Counted from the first letter of the stretch, positions 1-13,645 are shown. The stretch is DNA of 64,000 nucleotides from Theocolax elegans (GCA_026168455.1 CM047428.1:21914759-21978758), one strand, 5' to 3'. A program made the numbers and translations. Notes: a model not told the origin generated them from the letters alone.

Positions 1-1099
1 TTTGTAAAAATAAATATTTCTATCGTCAAAACGTTAAATTACTAGCAGATAGTATGAATCAAAAAGGTTTTAATAGGTGTAAAAATTGACCACTTATCTT
101 GAAAATAGATAGAAACTGGCTAGTTATAACCTGTAAAATAGTCTTTTCGTAGTTTATTTCTTTTTATTTGAATTAAAAAAACCTATACCTGACCCTCGAG
201 AAAATAAGAAATAGTCCTATTAATTTTTAAATCAACAATAGACGCGGTGAAAGACAAATATTATACACAATTTATCAGTTACGAATTAGTCACTTTTTAT
301 AATTTAAGTGGAAAATCAGCAGTTGTAAAAAACAACATTATATCACTTTTCAATCTTGCGAACGACTTTTCAACATTCTAATAAAAATCAAAACGAGTTT
401 AAAAACTAAAAATTTCTCTTCGGAAAAAATATAATTTTTTAAAATAATTTATTATTCTTTGCGCGAATCGTCCACACAATTATTGATGAAACGTGCATGC
501 ACGTCGAGTTGATAATGTTAATCGGTGATTATATTTACCGACTTATTAATTGACGAATGACTTTTCAAATTTTTCCACGAATTTATCGACACCGAAAATG
601 TGCGGGGATAAATTATCGTAATATTTTTTTTATTTCATTGTCAAAGAGAACGTATCGTTACTTTATTTATAAAACAAACGCTAATTAAATATAATTCGAT
701 CGTTTAAAGCAAAAAATATTGTGTTAACGATCGAATGAGTGTAAGTGCATGGTATACAGGGAAAATAACGATAATCGCAAGCGAACGCTATTATCGGTAT
801 ATAATTGTATAATTAAAAGTGAATAAGAATCAGTTATTGTAATGAGTTGCATTTAAATAAGCATGAAAAAAAAACGAAAAAGAATATTCTTTTTTTTTTC
901 TTTGGGTGATATTTTCATTTTACTTCAGAACGTATACTGAGAAATTTCTCGTTGCGAGTGTAAAATTTGTCATAACTTAATAAAATTAATTTCAACCTAA
1001 AATAATATAAATTCAACATGGGTAACCGGTAACTGCATAATGAATATTAGATAAACTCACTTTGAATTTATGAAATATGCACGAATCTTTCATAATTAT

Positions 1100-1325
1100 T
1101 TAAATCTACCTTGGTTGAAATATTATACCATTTTTCGGACAATTTGTGACGTTTTTCTCGTTGGAAATTGGCTAAATTGTGATGTTTCTTTTCACTAGAA
1201 ATTTATTAAAATCATTTTGTGTTTTCTTTCTCCATCGGAATATCGACTAATGTTTTTCTTTAACCAGAAATTAGTTAAATTATGACCATTTTCTCGTTAG
1301 ACATTAGCTAAATCATGAAACTATA
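1100..1325. repeat. degenerate repeat of about 45-60 bp
   Basis: Five loose copies of TTTTCTCGTTGGAAATTGGC followed by TAAATTGTGA-like sequence, at about 1152, 1188, 1230, 1260 and 1293. The rest of 1-2480 shows only AT-rich DNA without features. Confidence 0.4.
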
Positions 1326-2489
1326 TTTTTCGCACTACATCGTAATGCATTTTACACCAAGATATCATGGTAATTCTCGAAAATCTCGATAATTTTTTAT
1401 TTTTCTTCGAGTACAAATGTAAATTGTTCGATTTCGGAAAATACTGACGTATACGTTAAAAATTACCTATCACATTGTTTCGCCAACAATTTCCCACCGT
1501 TAAGTTTTAAAATGTAAAAAAAAATTTTCTTTTCGATTACATTACTATTTCATATTGTCGAAAAAAGTACTTTTTTTTATTAACGCGTGTTAAAATTGGG
1601 GTTATTACAAGTTCACATTCCGAGTGTTAATCCAAGGGAAAGAGAAATAGAAGTAGAAATAAGGTCATTGTTGTTATCATCAAAATATTGACGTTTCCAA
1701 ATATTTCGGATTTTAAGCTTATATCGTACACGAAATTCCATCAATAATTTCAATTATTGAAATTTACGATGTTAGTCTTATTCTATTAACTGGTCGTCTA
1801 TATTATAGCTAAAAAGCGTATGGAAATTCGAAATGTATAAAATCGAATAAAAAAAAAGAAGGAAATCCCGATGAAACCGTATTCTATATATACCTTTGAA
1901 AAGAAAAATTGGAGAATTTTTTTTAACAATCACGAGTCGTACTGTAGAATGTGCATACTTAAAATCCAGAAGTCTAATATTACCGTGAGTTCGATTGAAC
2001 AAAAATAGAAAATCGTGAAATTCATACTATGATTTTAAAAGAACAAAATCGAAAATAGTGAAATTTTTATCATGACTTTTATAATAAAAAAAATAAAGAA
2101 AATAGTCTTTGTGCAATATTTCCGGCACTTTTAAGTAAAACGTATTATTTTTATAAATAATTCTATTTTGCAATACGTTGTGTATTAAAATTTCTGCTAC
2201 AACGTCCATTGTCACAAAATAAGAGAAGAATAGTAAATTTTCTATCGCAACATTCATTGAAGAGGAAAGAAAATGGTAAAGTTTCTAAAATAACTTATTG
2301 AAAAGTAGCAAAAAATCGATACTTCTGAAAAGAAAAAAATATATTTTCATTTTGTAAAAAAAAATTAAACGGTAAAATTACTATCATAATTTTCTCAGAG
2401 AAAAACGGAAATGGTCAAATTTTTGCCCTAGCTTCCATCGAAAGAATCGTATAGATAAAATTTCTACCCCACCCTATAGTAGAATAATG

Positions 2490-2605
2490 TTAATTTTGCC
2501 ATTAATTGGCCACCTCTTCAGTATATTTTACGACACTTGGCCATTTTTTGGGTTAAAAACGTCACCCTCATAGTCAAATATCTGCGAGGGGTAAATTCTA
2601 TTAAA
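2490..2605. mobile_element. inverted, diverged copy of the 18.76-kb repeat
   Basis: GCCATTAATTGG, ACACTTGGCCATTTTTTGGG and GTTAAAAACGTCACCCTCAT follow the same order as the reverse complement of 18762-18850. Confidence 0.6.
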
Positions 2606-3086
2606 AAATGTTAAAATATTGACCATAACTTCCATTGGAAAAGGATGAAAATCTACCGTAAAAAAAATAAGAAAAGAATGGTAAAATATCTACTCTAGCT
2701 TCCTTCGAAAAGAAAGTTATAGATCCATAAAAAAAGGGAACATTAAAACGTCTATCACTAAAATTTTAAAACATAATATAAGTAACAATGAAAAAACACT
2801 TACTAATAATGGTGAATATCAAAAATCCCAAAACGGTCACGAGTCGCGCCATCGTCCCTGTGTATCTCTGTCTATATATTTATATATATTTATATATATG
2901 TATATTCCGTAAAACTCAAGTACAAACAACAGTAACAAGAATAATATATATATATATATATATCTATATATTATATATTTTTATAAACAAATCTTATCTA
3001 TCCATACATACATACACACATATATATTTATACATGTACACGCACCCCCAACGCACACTCACACGCACACACAGTAATTTCGATGA

Positions 3087-3119
<33 letters not shown>

Positions 3120-3450
3120 ATGTAGACACGTGCGGAGTTTAGCGAGCGCGATCCGTACGGCTCGAGAGACTGGAGGCAACTGCCGGCCGGCGGCGGGAGT
3201 ATATAGAGAGAGAGAGACAAACCGGTGAAAATCCATCCGTTCAATCTTCTCTCCCTCTCTCGCGATATTCCAACAGACAGAGAGAGAGAGAGAGAGGGAG
3301 GTTATCATCTCTTCCCCTTGGTAACGCGGTGTACGTGCAGTAGTCCGTTACCCCCCACTGCTCTCTCTCTCGCCACTCACCGAATCGCGATTTTACCGAC
3401 CGAGAGGGGGGGACACGTGTTCTACGATCTTCACCCCTTCGCGTTATAAC
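3120..3450 (+). promoter_or_regulatory. CpG-richer promoter-like island with TATA-like element
   Basis: GC-rich relative to the flanks (GCCGGCCGGCGGCGGGAG), followed by GTATATAGA at about 3199 and GA/CT tracts. An initiator-like TTCAATC lies about 40 nt downstream. Microsatellites border it. No coding exon follows inside the window that I can identify, so strand and gene are unknown. Confidence 0.3.
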
Positions 3451-3559
3451 CTCTCGCCAAATTGTTATATAGTTTACGTTGATTTGTTTTTTTGGGGGGA
3501 GGGGGACGATTCTTCGATTTCGAATTTTTATTTTCCATTTTAGTATAAACATATGTTAT

Positions 3560-4560
3560 ACTATTCTGGAATCCTGTCATTTTTTTTTGATATTTTTATT
3601 TTTAATTGTATTTCTAGTATTATTATTTTATTCGTGATTCTTCTCATTCTCTTAATTTTCTTTAATTTTCATTCGCATTTTATCTTATTTTTAAACGTAT
3701 TTTCTTTATTTTAGTAATTTTCCTAACATTGAATCAATTGGATCCGGAGAATTTTTTTTTAGTTTGAACTATCTATTATTATTTTTTAGTGATTCTTTAT
3801 TCTTTTTCATTCTTGATCTTTTAAATTTTACTTTGTCTTAGTTTTAATAATTTAATAATATTTTTATTATGATTTTATTACGTAACTTTTCTTACTTCAA
3901 ATTGATTTTGGAGTTTTCTTACTTATATTTTGTATTTTTTGAAATTTTTCTGTCTCTCTTTTCATTCTTGATATTTCTTACTTAGTTCTATTACCAATAC
4001 TGTGTTTTTTCTTAAATCATAAATTCTTGATTTTCCTTAGTTCTCATTATTGTTCGATTATCTCTACTATTTACTATATTCTATATTATTTCTTATTAAT
4101 CATCGTTTTTTCCTTTTTTTATTGAGTAATATTATTATTATTATTCATTTCTTTCTAAGACTTAAATTTTTCATTAATTATTTTTGGTTACAAATAATTT
4201 TTTATAGATTTGTATTATCATAAATTATTTATATTATTCTTCCTTTTTATTTTTTCTTTATTATTTGTTTTTTATTTTATTATTACTCTATATCTTGATT
4301 TCTCTATTAATCCTTAACTTATCCTTAATTTTTTAACGTTTATCACCTTTATACCTTTCTTTAATTGTTTAACATTATTATTTTTCTTATTCATCTGTAA
4401 TAATCTTTTTTGTTTTACTTTTTTGTAACTTTAAATCTTTTATTTTTTTTTATTATTATTTATCATTGTTATTATAATGTAAGGTATCATTATTATGTTT
4501 TTCGTATTTATTTATGTTATTATTACTTAGTTTCTATAAATATATACGGTTTTTCTCTTG
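3560..4560. other. T-rich, strand-asymmetric low-complexity stretch
   Basis: The + strand is dominated by T with TTATT, TTTTATT and ATTCTT phrases over about 1 kb and few purine runs. No gene seen. Confidence 0.6.
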
Positions 4561-5021
4561 GTTTTTGAAGAATTCATCGTTTAAAACAAATGTCTCAAAA
4601 TCCGAAAAAATATCAATGCAATTATTCAAAAATTTTTTTTTACTTATATAACTATACGTCATGACGATTTTTCTTTTGACTAATTAACAATTTAATGTTG
4701 TTAAAAAAATAGTAGTAAATTATTCATTATCAGTAGAGACCCGCAATTTCTTCACTCGATAGTGCGTACACATATATAACTGTACATTCATTCCAAATTA
4801 CAAATGCATACCATATTCTCTGTACGAACTGACCATTTTTTATTATTTTTTATTTAATAATATAAAAATACTATTGCTCAAAAAAGAAATTCTGGAACGT
4901 TATAAATTTGTATACAATTTTTTAAGGAAGAAAAAAAATTTTTTTACCGTATAACAAAGATATTTGAAAATCAGCAAATCGTCGTTTATATAAAATCTGT
5001 ACATTCCTCACTCTATAGAAC

Positions 5022-5087
5022 ATATCCTCCTCCTCCTCCACCTCCTCTTCCACCTCCTCTTCATCATCATCTCTCTCGCTCTTCCAG
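5022..5087. repeat. (CTC/CCT)n-type trinucleotide tract
   Basis: CTCCTCCTCCTCCACCTCCT and similar, giving an acidic Asp/Glu run in a minus-strand 77-codon frame. No splice sites or homology support coding. Confidence 0.7.
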
Positions 5088-5468
5088 AAGAACGAGAGTG
5101 GAATATTGATTTTTCTCCATTCTATGCATATATAAGCAACAACTATGCGGTTCAATTTTTTTTTGTTCCTTATGGATGAATTCGGTTTATCGGTACCTGG
5201 CTACAAAAAAAGTACCACCTTACGCAAATCTGGACAAAATTGTATTTAATCATGTGTTTTTTTGGAGGAAACGTTGGTTATCGTGTAAATTGGTTTTTGA
5301 CAATTTTTTTTTTATTTGCGTTTTTTTGTTTGTAGAGAATATATGGTGGTAAGTATACTTTATTTATATATATACTTTGGACTAGTTTTGTACTATTTTT
5401 GGACATTTTTAGGACGCGATTGATGGTCAAAAAATAGTTGCGAGTACTATGTTGTAACTACAATGTAT

Positions 5469-5897
5469 TATGTACCAAAGTCGAGTTTTATCCTCCCTAC
5501 CTTACCAGCCTCAAAATTCATGGACAATGAGTTATAATTAAGAAAGGATAATAATTTACAAAAATTGAAGAGAACAGAGTCCTCTTTCTTTATTAATAAT
5601 CGACCTCGGTTCAAAATTTGGAGCCGAAATATCGAATCGATTGGTTTTTGTGTAACCCTTTACCAATGTTTATGTTACTTTCATGCAATTTGAGGTTATA
5701 CGTTCAACTAATTAAAAGATATGTCAAGATTTTTGGTAAGGGATTCCTTGAAAATTAGTTAATATTTTTCCTTCAAATTTTAAAGACAGATATACTATTA
5801 TTTACGTAAATTAACTTTCTGTTTTAATTATAATTAATTGTATATAATTTTCGAGGTTAGTAAGGTAGGGAGGATAAAAATTGGCTTTAGCACCCCA
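5469..5897. mobile_element. fold-back element, MITE-like, copy 1 of the same family
   Basis: Left end GAGTTTTATCCTCCCTACCT and right end AAGGTAGGGAGGATAAAAAT, with the same interior as 31316-31733 (TAATTAAAAGATATGTCAAG, TTTTGGTAAGGGATTCCTTG). No coding capacity. Confidence 0.85.
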
Positions 5898-6734
5898 TTT
5901 CGAGATTTTTTAACAATTTTTTGAAATTTCCAGTTTGTATTCACGTTTTGTACCAGAATCGAATTTCTAAATTAGAAGCATTCTTATAATTCATAAAAAA
6001 TAGTCTAATATAGATAAAAAAACTAATAATTTTATTGTACTATCCAAAATATGCAATTCAATTTTTTTTCAATTCATCAAATGACGACACAATATATTCA
6101 TCGAGTTCAAACATACAAACACTGTCCAATTCTTGGTAAAAAAAAAATTTCCAACCCATTTGTTTTAAATCAACATCATATACCAATCGATCAAAATATC
6201 AATTAAAAAGAATATATGCTCAAGGATAAATTTAAATTTTAATGTAAAAGTTGAATTTTTTCGTTTTATCCCCCTCCCCCAAAAAATTGGGTGTTTCATT
6301 GGTAAATCGTAAAAAATTATATTAAATATCATTACCATGTACTTATTTTATTGGATAAATGTTTTTTTTATTATTTTTAATAATCAGAATTTATTTTTAC
6401 CACAGTATTTTATTTATTTTATCCCACACAATAATAAGAATAATGCTAATTTTTAAAAAAAAATTTCTAATAATCCAATAACGTAATAACCCAATACTTC
6501 AATAACCCAGTAACCCTATATGGTTCTCCCACCCATTGTCAAGATGTGAGGGTTATGGAGCAAAACTATGTTATATGGAAATTTGCACGTACTAAATGTC
6601 ATCGTTTTATTAAAAATGCCATAACTCAGCTCAAAAAGCTCGGCCACAAACCTGTTGGGGGTCAAAAGAAAGATAATATTGTTGGTTACAACAAGAAATT
6701 GGTTCATTAAGAACTATTTGGTCGTACATTCCTT

Positions 6735-7000
6735 TTTTTATATTTTAGGTCTTATTATGATTCTAAAGTATAATAAAAGTGATAATTAATGTATCTACAA
6801 AAATTTAACAGATTCTTCTTTAAATTTATAAGATATTCTCCATTTAACATATATAACAAAAACTTGATAGTTTTTGAGCTAAAAATTGTTAAAAATGCTA
6901 AAAACGGTTATTTTTCGAATAATTTCAAGTTTTGACTGTCTAACATTGCATCAACTTGAGATAAAAATCCAAAAAAATTTTTTTACTTTCTTCAAGTGAT
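6735..7000. repeat. dispersed repeat shared, inverted, with the 3.75-kb tandem unit
   Basis: TTATTATGATTCTAAAGTAT, TTTATAAGATATTCTCCATT and AGTTTTTGAGCTAAAAATTG align in order with the reverse complement of about 19650-19940 and of its copy at about 23410-23710. Roughly three quarters of bases match by eye. Function unknown. Confidence 0.7.
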
Positions 7001-7295
7001 TTCCTGTAATTTGCAACTATTTGAACCAGTATTTATTTTTTGTCCAGATCACTTGACGTGGAATTCTCTCTCTATATATATAAACTTAAATCTACGGATT
7101 TATGGTATGATTTGGTATTTGGGTCATAGGATTTTTAATAAGACAGACAAGGACCACAAGGTTATGGAGCCGTGGCTCTGGAAACCTCGGCAATGGTTGA
7201 TAGAAGGATAAATTTAAATTTTAATTATATATTATATTATTTTTCATTTAATATACTTCTGTTAATGTTAATTGTTTTTGGGTTAATGGATTATT

Positions 7296-7460
7296 GAATA
7301 AATGCGTTTCTCCATCAAAATTTCTGTTTTTATATATATATTTAATCAAACGACTTACCAAAAAAAAAACAATTTTGAGTTATTGGTTTATTGGGTTATT
7401 AAAAAAATGAATTTCTCCATCAAAATTTATGTTTCTATTTATATATTTAGTCATTTATTA
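7296..7460. repeat. two direct copies of a segment of about 103 bp
   Basis: TTTCTCCATCAAAATTTCTG at 7304 recurs as TTTCTCCATCAAAATTTATG at about 7410, each followed by TTTWTATATATATTTA and preceded by TTATTG-rich sequence. This explains a 67-codon open frame there. Confidence 0.7.
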
Positions 7461-7499
7461 ACTGAAGGGAATCAAAGGAAAATGATATCAAGTCATATA

Positions 7500-10400
7500 T
7501 ATTAACGGCGACTTGTACTAGGAAATACTGATAAAATTACGAAAAAATAATAAATCTGTCATCGTTATACAGGTATAATTGTTCGAGGAAAAAATATTAC
7601 TTACATATTACACACACACACACAAAACGCTGCACGCATTTATATGAATTATTAACTTTTATAAAAATTAACATTTTTTAATTATCTTAATTCTCTATGC
7701 AACATTACATAAACTTACTATATAGCAAATCAATACGCGTTGAGAAATTTTCCATTACATAACTAAACGGTATGTATGTACCTGTATACGAAAAAAAAAA
7801 CTAAAAAATTCAATAGAATGTATACCTATACAGATTACAACCACTTAGAGAATATATATAATCTGAAGAAAATTTTTTTAAAATTATTACACATTTGCAG
7901 TGAAATAATCTTTTTTTTTTTGGTTATTATGTACCGTACATGTATTTTATAACTTGATTTATACCGATTTAAAATTCACGGATTTGCAGTTTTTGGCCAC
8001 AAAACGTTTTTCTACATATATGTATATAATAATGTTTATTACAAAAAAGAAGATTACGACGATTAAAAAAAAAATAAATTAAAGGATAAATAAATAAACA
8101 TTTTCTGTAAACCAATTTTTTCGTAACATATTTCGGAATGAAAAATAAAAATGATTTCGTAAACAAAGGTGCCCAACACAATTTCTAACTCCTGAGAATC
8201 TATATTCACTATTTACGCGAATACTCGTTTATTTACAGTATACACACACATGGTATTTTTTTTTTAATCAAGGTTAATGTTGTTATATTATATTTTTACT
8301 CAACGTCAGTTACGCCTGTTACTATAAATATTTTGTACATACACGTGGTTTTAATAATTCATCCTAATTTAGCATCGATGTGCAGAAGAGTATAGATTTT
8401 TCCGATAACCTTTATCTCGCGAGTAGCCTTTTAATTATTTTATGCATATCTTATAAACAATTTTGCCGATGATAAATTTTCTTGTTTACCTATAACGGAG
8501 GTATTCAAGTTTTTTGGCTAAATTAACCAAATATGGTTGGAGCTAACCTCAAAATGATTAATTTATTTTTTCTTAAATGTCGAGTAGTTTAAAAAATGGC
8601 TGATAAGTTCGTAATTCATAAGGACAAATGAAATGTTTTACTTAACCTCAAAATAATTGATTTCCATTTTTTGGTCTTTCAGTTAACAAAATTGAAATAT
8701 AAACTTTTTTCGATTTTCTCGTTTTAGGCCAGAAATTACCTATCTGATAAATATTCGTTATTAAGACATAAGAACTACAATTCTTTGATGAAAAATTATC
8801 TTGTTTCTCTAGTTGAGAAGAAAGATTTTTTTTTCTATTATACCGTTTGAACAAAAATGTCCAAAAAATGGTATACAACTATCGAATTAATCAAAAATAA
8901 CTTACGATTCTGTAATTAACAACAAAATAAAGTTTGTTACTATACCTAACCTCAAAACACTTTATTTCCCATCGAGGTTCTTATCGTAATAATTATTGAA
9001 AAAAATTCTAAGAAAAACAAAATATTAAAGAAAATTTTCTTTTGAGTCGTTCGACTTTTAAGTTCGATTCCAAAAATATAAGCACGTAAGGTCAAGATTA
9101 ATAAAGATAGAAAAAAATGGCGATTTTTATATATTGTCACGTACACATATGTATATCTGTATTCACATATCTATATTGCAGGCAAACCCACGTAACAATA
9201 TTGTTATTAAAAAATAATTTATTGATGGTGAATCATGGGAATGTAATAGTGTTAATGTTTGTTAATTTTAGTATAATGATTTTACAATATTTTTTGGCCA
9301 ATAATTGTGTGCGTGTGTATTTTCGATAAATTTGACAAATCGTGTCTAGCAGCAATAGCTATTACGGTATAAAATATTATTGGAAACTTAGTAGAAAATG
9401 GCTAGTTGTAACCTATAAAATATGCTGTACCTAATCTCAGAATTCAAAATGAATGTTGAAAAAATTCTAACAGGCTTGGTGAGATTTGTAGTAAGGAATG
9501 AAAATTATAAAATGTAAGTCTAAATGTAAAAGATAGTTTTGACCATTAATTACAGACTTACTGAACATTTTTGGTTCGATAAACATCAAATTCTTTGACT
9601 TCTACTAGGTAAATAAAAATCACTTTTTGCTGGTAGAAATTGAGCATTTTAAACTTAATTGAAACAATGTTCTATCCATTAATTACTGACTTATTGGTAA
9701 TATTTTTGGTTAAACGGATAGTTTTCGGTTAAAAATACGTTTCATATACTCCGTAACCACAACAAATTTTTGCCCACTTTCTATCCTAGATCTAATCAGA
9801 TCAGTTGCAAGTTGATTTTAGCTACCGTATTAAAATACCTAAAATTCAATTGATTAAGAAGTAGCCATTAACTAGCCAAAAAATATTCAATGTATTTAAC
9901 CCACCTTTCAATACCTCACCTAGCCAATTACTACACCAAAAATCGTAATAACAATTTTCACAAGTTTAAAGTTTCTCTAAACTTATTATACATGTCACTT
10001 AAAAAGTGTGTGTGTGTGTGTTTTCTTTCTTTTCACACCTCCGGGCATTCTAGTTTGCGCCAAGAAATTTTCGTTATCTCGTTTAACTTCTTGTGGCTCT
10101 TGGCAACGTATACATCAAAATATTTTCACTTAAGATATTATTATTATTATTAAAATTATAAATGAATAAATTAGTATTAAAATTGGAAAAAGAATTATTT
10201 TTTTAAATTATCATTAAAATTAAAAAAAATGTTTTTTTAATTCTTATCATGATGAAAAAAAATTGTATTAAAGTATTAAATTTATTAAATTTAAAAAGAA
10301 ACGGTTTTTCTTTAATTATTATTTTAATTAAGAAAATTGTTTTTTTCTTAAATTCATATGAAATATATACAACTTTGTAGTTCAGACATTATATCGACCT

Positions 10401-12400
10401 AATTTTTATTATAGACGTCATTATAGCATTCGATTACAAGCAATTAGGACAATAATTATTAATAATACATATAGTGGACTCATCATTATTTGATCTAATT
10501 TCCTGTAAGCAAAGAATCAAATTTTATGAAAATCTGTATCTGCATATATACAGTGATAATCAAAGCATTTATTTAACATTTTTTAGCCCAAAACTGACGG
10601 TTTTATCAATAAATATCAATAACTCTGTAATTAAATTCCAAAAGTTGGTGAAGGACTAACCTCAAAATAGTTTTTTCTACTACGGTGATTGAATACAACA
10701 GTGCTTTACCTTAAAAATTTAACGATCGCTAATATATCGCTATTAACGATCAGCGATTATAAATTCGTTTAATATACAGGTATACTGTTACGACGAACCG
10801 TCTCTAATCGACGACTAATACAATTTAGTTTAAAAAGTTAGGTTATGTTAATCTAATGAGAAATTCATATTGATCGCTAATATATCGATAATCGTACGCG
10901 ATTAAATTTGTTTAAAACGCTAATCTCACGAGTCGCATCAAAATCACGTCTATATAGGAAATATCAATAATTACACGCAGGCCGGACAGTATTAAAAAAG
11001 AAAAGGAAATATTTCATCTTTTAAAACATTTTCCTTAGTGTTGAAGTATTACTAAATCAAGAAATTGAATAATTAAATTTACACAAGCTAAAGCGTATCG
11101 TTTTCTTTTTCTTTTATCGTACCGACAATTTTTGAAAAATTGAGGTTATGTTATAGGTAACTAAAAATTTACTGATCGCTGAAATCGATTATATATCTCT
11201 CCTTTCTTGCGTTTTCGAATGGTAAGGTTATGTACGTTAGAGTACAACGACAAATTGACACTGATTGCTAATCACGGGCGATTAAATTCGTTTACGCTAA
11301 TCTCACGAAGCATATCATAAACACGTCTTAATGCACGATATATATGTGTATATATATATATATATATATAATGTATATTTGTGATTTAGACAATTAAACG
11401 AATGATTTCGTTTTTGATATATATATATATATATATATAATATGCGAATTATTTTAATTATACCAAGCGAATATATTTTTCGTATATATATAAGGAACGT
11501 TTCCTTTTCTTACAAAAGAAAAAAATGTGAAGATGCCGACAAGTGAGAGAAAAATATGTACCGGTTTGAAAAATTCCCTGGGAAAAGTTGCACCTCGCTA
11601 ATTGTCAACTGTTCCATTTGTTCGACGAAGCGTTTTTAAAGGAGTCGAGGGGAACGGACTCGAATCATTATGATGCGTGGGTTTTTTCTTTTTTGTTTTC
11701 TTCGCTTTTAAGAATTTCGACGAGTTCGTTGACTTGAAGACGATGTGGATGAAGATCGATTTGTTGTGTTTGTGGTAAAGATTCTTTTTTTGCGTTTCTC
11801 AGCGAGGTTATCCATTTGTTTACTGGTGTGATCGAGGATTGCGAGGTTAGGAAAAATGAATTATTGGAAATTTTTTGGTTAAAGAATTATATATATTTTT
11901 TGTGAATAATTGAATTGAAATTGTAATTTTCTGTATTTTTTTCGTACGTTCTGAAATTCGATTAATAAGTCAAAATTTCTTAAAATTAACGATGATATAA
12001 CATTGAAATTCATGAACTTACGTTAAATCACTTGTCAGGCGTAATTCCTCGAATTAATTAACCAAATTTTAGTACCTAAAATATTCTTAAATTTCGTCAC
12101 GTCTTTCTCGTGACATTTTAAATCTAAATTTTATATTCTAAAAGTAGATACTTATTGTCAAGTTTTTAGTCAAAAAACCCTAAGGAATATAGTGCTGCAC
12201 ACGCGATCAAAGCACTTATGAAACGATTTTTTAGCCAATAAATGTTCGTAACAATTTCTCCAAAAAATTATTTCGTCTAACCTCAAAACGCATTTTTTCC
12301 AGTACGGATTTTAATACCAATTTCATGTCGTAAAACAATAAACATTCATTCATCAAATATAAAACTAGTCAATTAAATAAAAAAAAATATTTCATTATAA
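7500..12400. other. non-coding stretch with recurrent CTAACCTCAAAA
   Basis: Apart from microsatellites at 7609-7625 (CA) and 11349-11440 (TA) and the local duplication near 11 kb, only the 12-mer CTAACCTCAAAA stands out: 8543, 8946, 10656 and 12277, with a one-base variant at 8642. No coding exon seen. Confidence 0.6.
10690..11330. repeat. diverged local duplication around CGCTAATCTCACGA
   Basis: GCGATTAAATTTGTTTAAAA then CGCTAATCTCACGAGTCGCA (about 10899) recurs at about 11278 as GCGATTAAATTCGTTTACGC then TAATCTCACGAAGCATATCA. AACGATCGCTAATATATCG-like phrases also repeat. Non-coding. Confidence 0.55.
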
Positions 12401-12420
12401 TAGTTATTGCAATATTTTTT

Positions 12421-12577
12421 GAACAGTTTTTACAGGGAATAACTGGCCAGTAGATTAACATAGTTTAAGGTCAATAAATCGATAAATAATGAATCGCTTA
12501 TTAATATATTTATCGATTTATTCGCCATAAACTATGTCAGTCAACTGGCCAGATATTGCCCATAAAAATAGTTCGTA
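12421..12577. repeat. palindrome with arms of about 60-70 bp
   Basis: AACTGGCCAGTAGATTAACA then TAGTTTAAGGTCAATAAATC is mirrored by GATTTATTCGCCATAAACTA and GTCAGTCAACTGGCCAGATA, with TTATTAATATA near the centre. Non-coding; probably a small fold-back transposable element. Confidence 0.8.
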
Positions 12578-12954
12578 CAATCTTAACCCCCATAATTGGC
12601 GTGCACTTGCAATCGCAACCTAAAAACATCTATACCCTCTCAAAAGAATGTTTGTATTATTGATAAACAGTGAAGCACCTCACTTCCATATCATATATGT
12701 ATATAATTTCTTTTTACATATCGTTATACGATGAAACCGAAGAAAGTACATCCGAATATTGCTTTTACGTTTTTATTCATAATTCAGAGACACATAAAGG
12801 AAAAGAGAGAGAAAAATATGTTAGGAAATTTTTCCTTTGTACATGTACATATATAAACCGTGTACCATATGGAAATATTTTGTTTATAGTTATAAAGATA
12901 AATAAAAAATTAAAGCCCCTCCCAATTCTTACCATGAACAAGTCATATACCCAG

Positions 12955-13262
12955 TGAGTTACCGATCGAGCAAAAAAAAGTATTAATTACATTTATTTTA
13001 AAAAAAATATGCAATTTTATGCGAAACATATAATTTTAAATGTAATGTTATGTAATTATCTTTTTTTTATACTCGGTCGGTAATCCGAATACATAAGCAC
13101 TAGATAATTAAATAATCAGTCATCCTATACAAAGTTCAAGGTAAATACAACAAGGAGACCCTCGAAAATTTCTGTGTCGAAAATGTACGATTTTCCGCGA
13201 AAATACAATCGGATAATCTATAATCATACAAAATTTAAAGATGATTGTTAGATTAATTAATA
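12955..13262. mobile_element. second copy of the 63-kb fold-back family, partial
   Basis: GAGTTACCGATCGAGCAAAA and TATACTCGGTCGGTAATCCG form inverted ends of a small palindrome. They are followed by AAGCACTAGATAATTAAATA and the left-arm sequence also seen at 63171-63290. The right arm is missing. Confidence 0.7.
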
Positions 13263-13324
13263 AAATTATTTTTTTTAAATTTTATTCGCTTGTGAACCGA
13301 TACCTATAAATTTGTCAAATTTAA

Positions 13325-13645
13325 GTTTAAACCTCCCTACCTTATCAAACGAGTCACGCAAATAATTTTGAATACAAATTAATAAAACATAATAATATTA
13401 AAAAAAATACGAGAAGACGCGCGCCTTCGTTTTCAAACAATTAATCGTTGTACAAAATTTGAGACTAAAATTTAATCGGGTTCACGAGAAATTCCTTGCC
13501 AAAAAATCAATAATCAACACATTTTTCGGTGAGGAATTTCTCGGAAATCCGAGTGAATTTTACACGGAGGTCCATTTTTTGTAAACAAGACGCGTCTTCT
13601 CGTACTTTTTAAACAATCATATTTTATTAATTGTTAAGGGAGTGT
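13325..13645. mobile_element. fold-back element related to the 5.5-kb and 31.3-kb copies
   Basis: Begins with the family terminus ACCTCCCTACCTTATC. Inverted arms AATACGAGAAGACGCG (about 13410) and GCGTCTTCTCGTAC (about 13592) enclose a second pair, GAGAAATTCCTTGCC and GGTGAGGAATTTCTC. More diverged than the other two copies. Confidence 0.7.

Noticed and set aside
2788..3228. 146-codon + strand frame rich in Ile/Tyr
   Set aside because: Produced by (TA)n and CA-rich tracts; no homology.
4922..5155. Acidic 77-codon minus-strand frame
   Set aside because: Asp/Glu run comes from a CTC/CCT trinucleotide tract; nothing else supports a gene.
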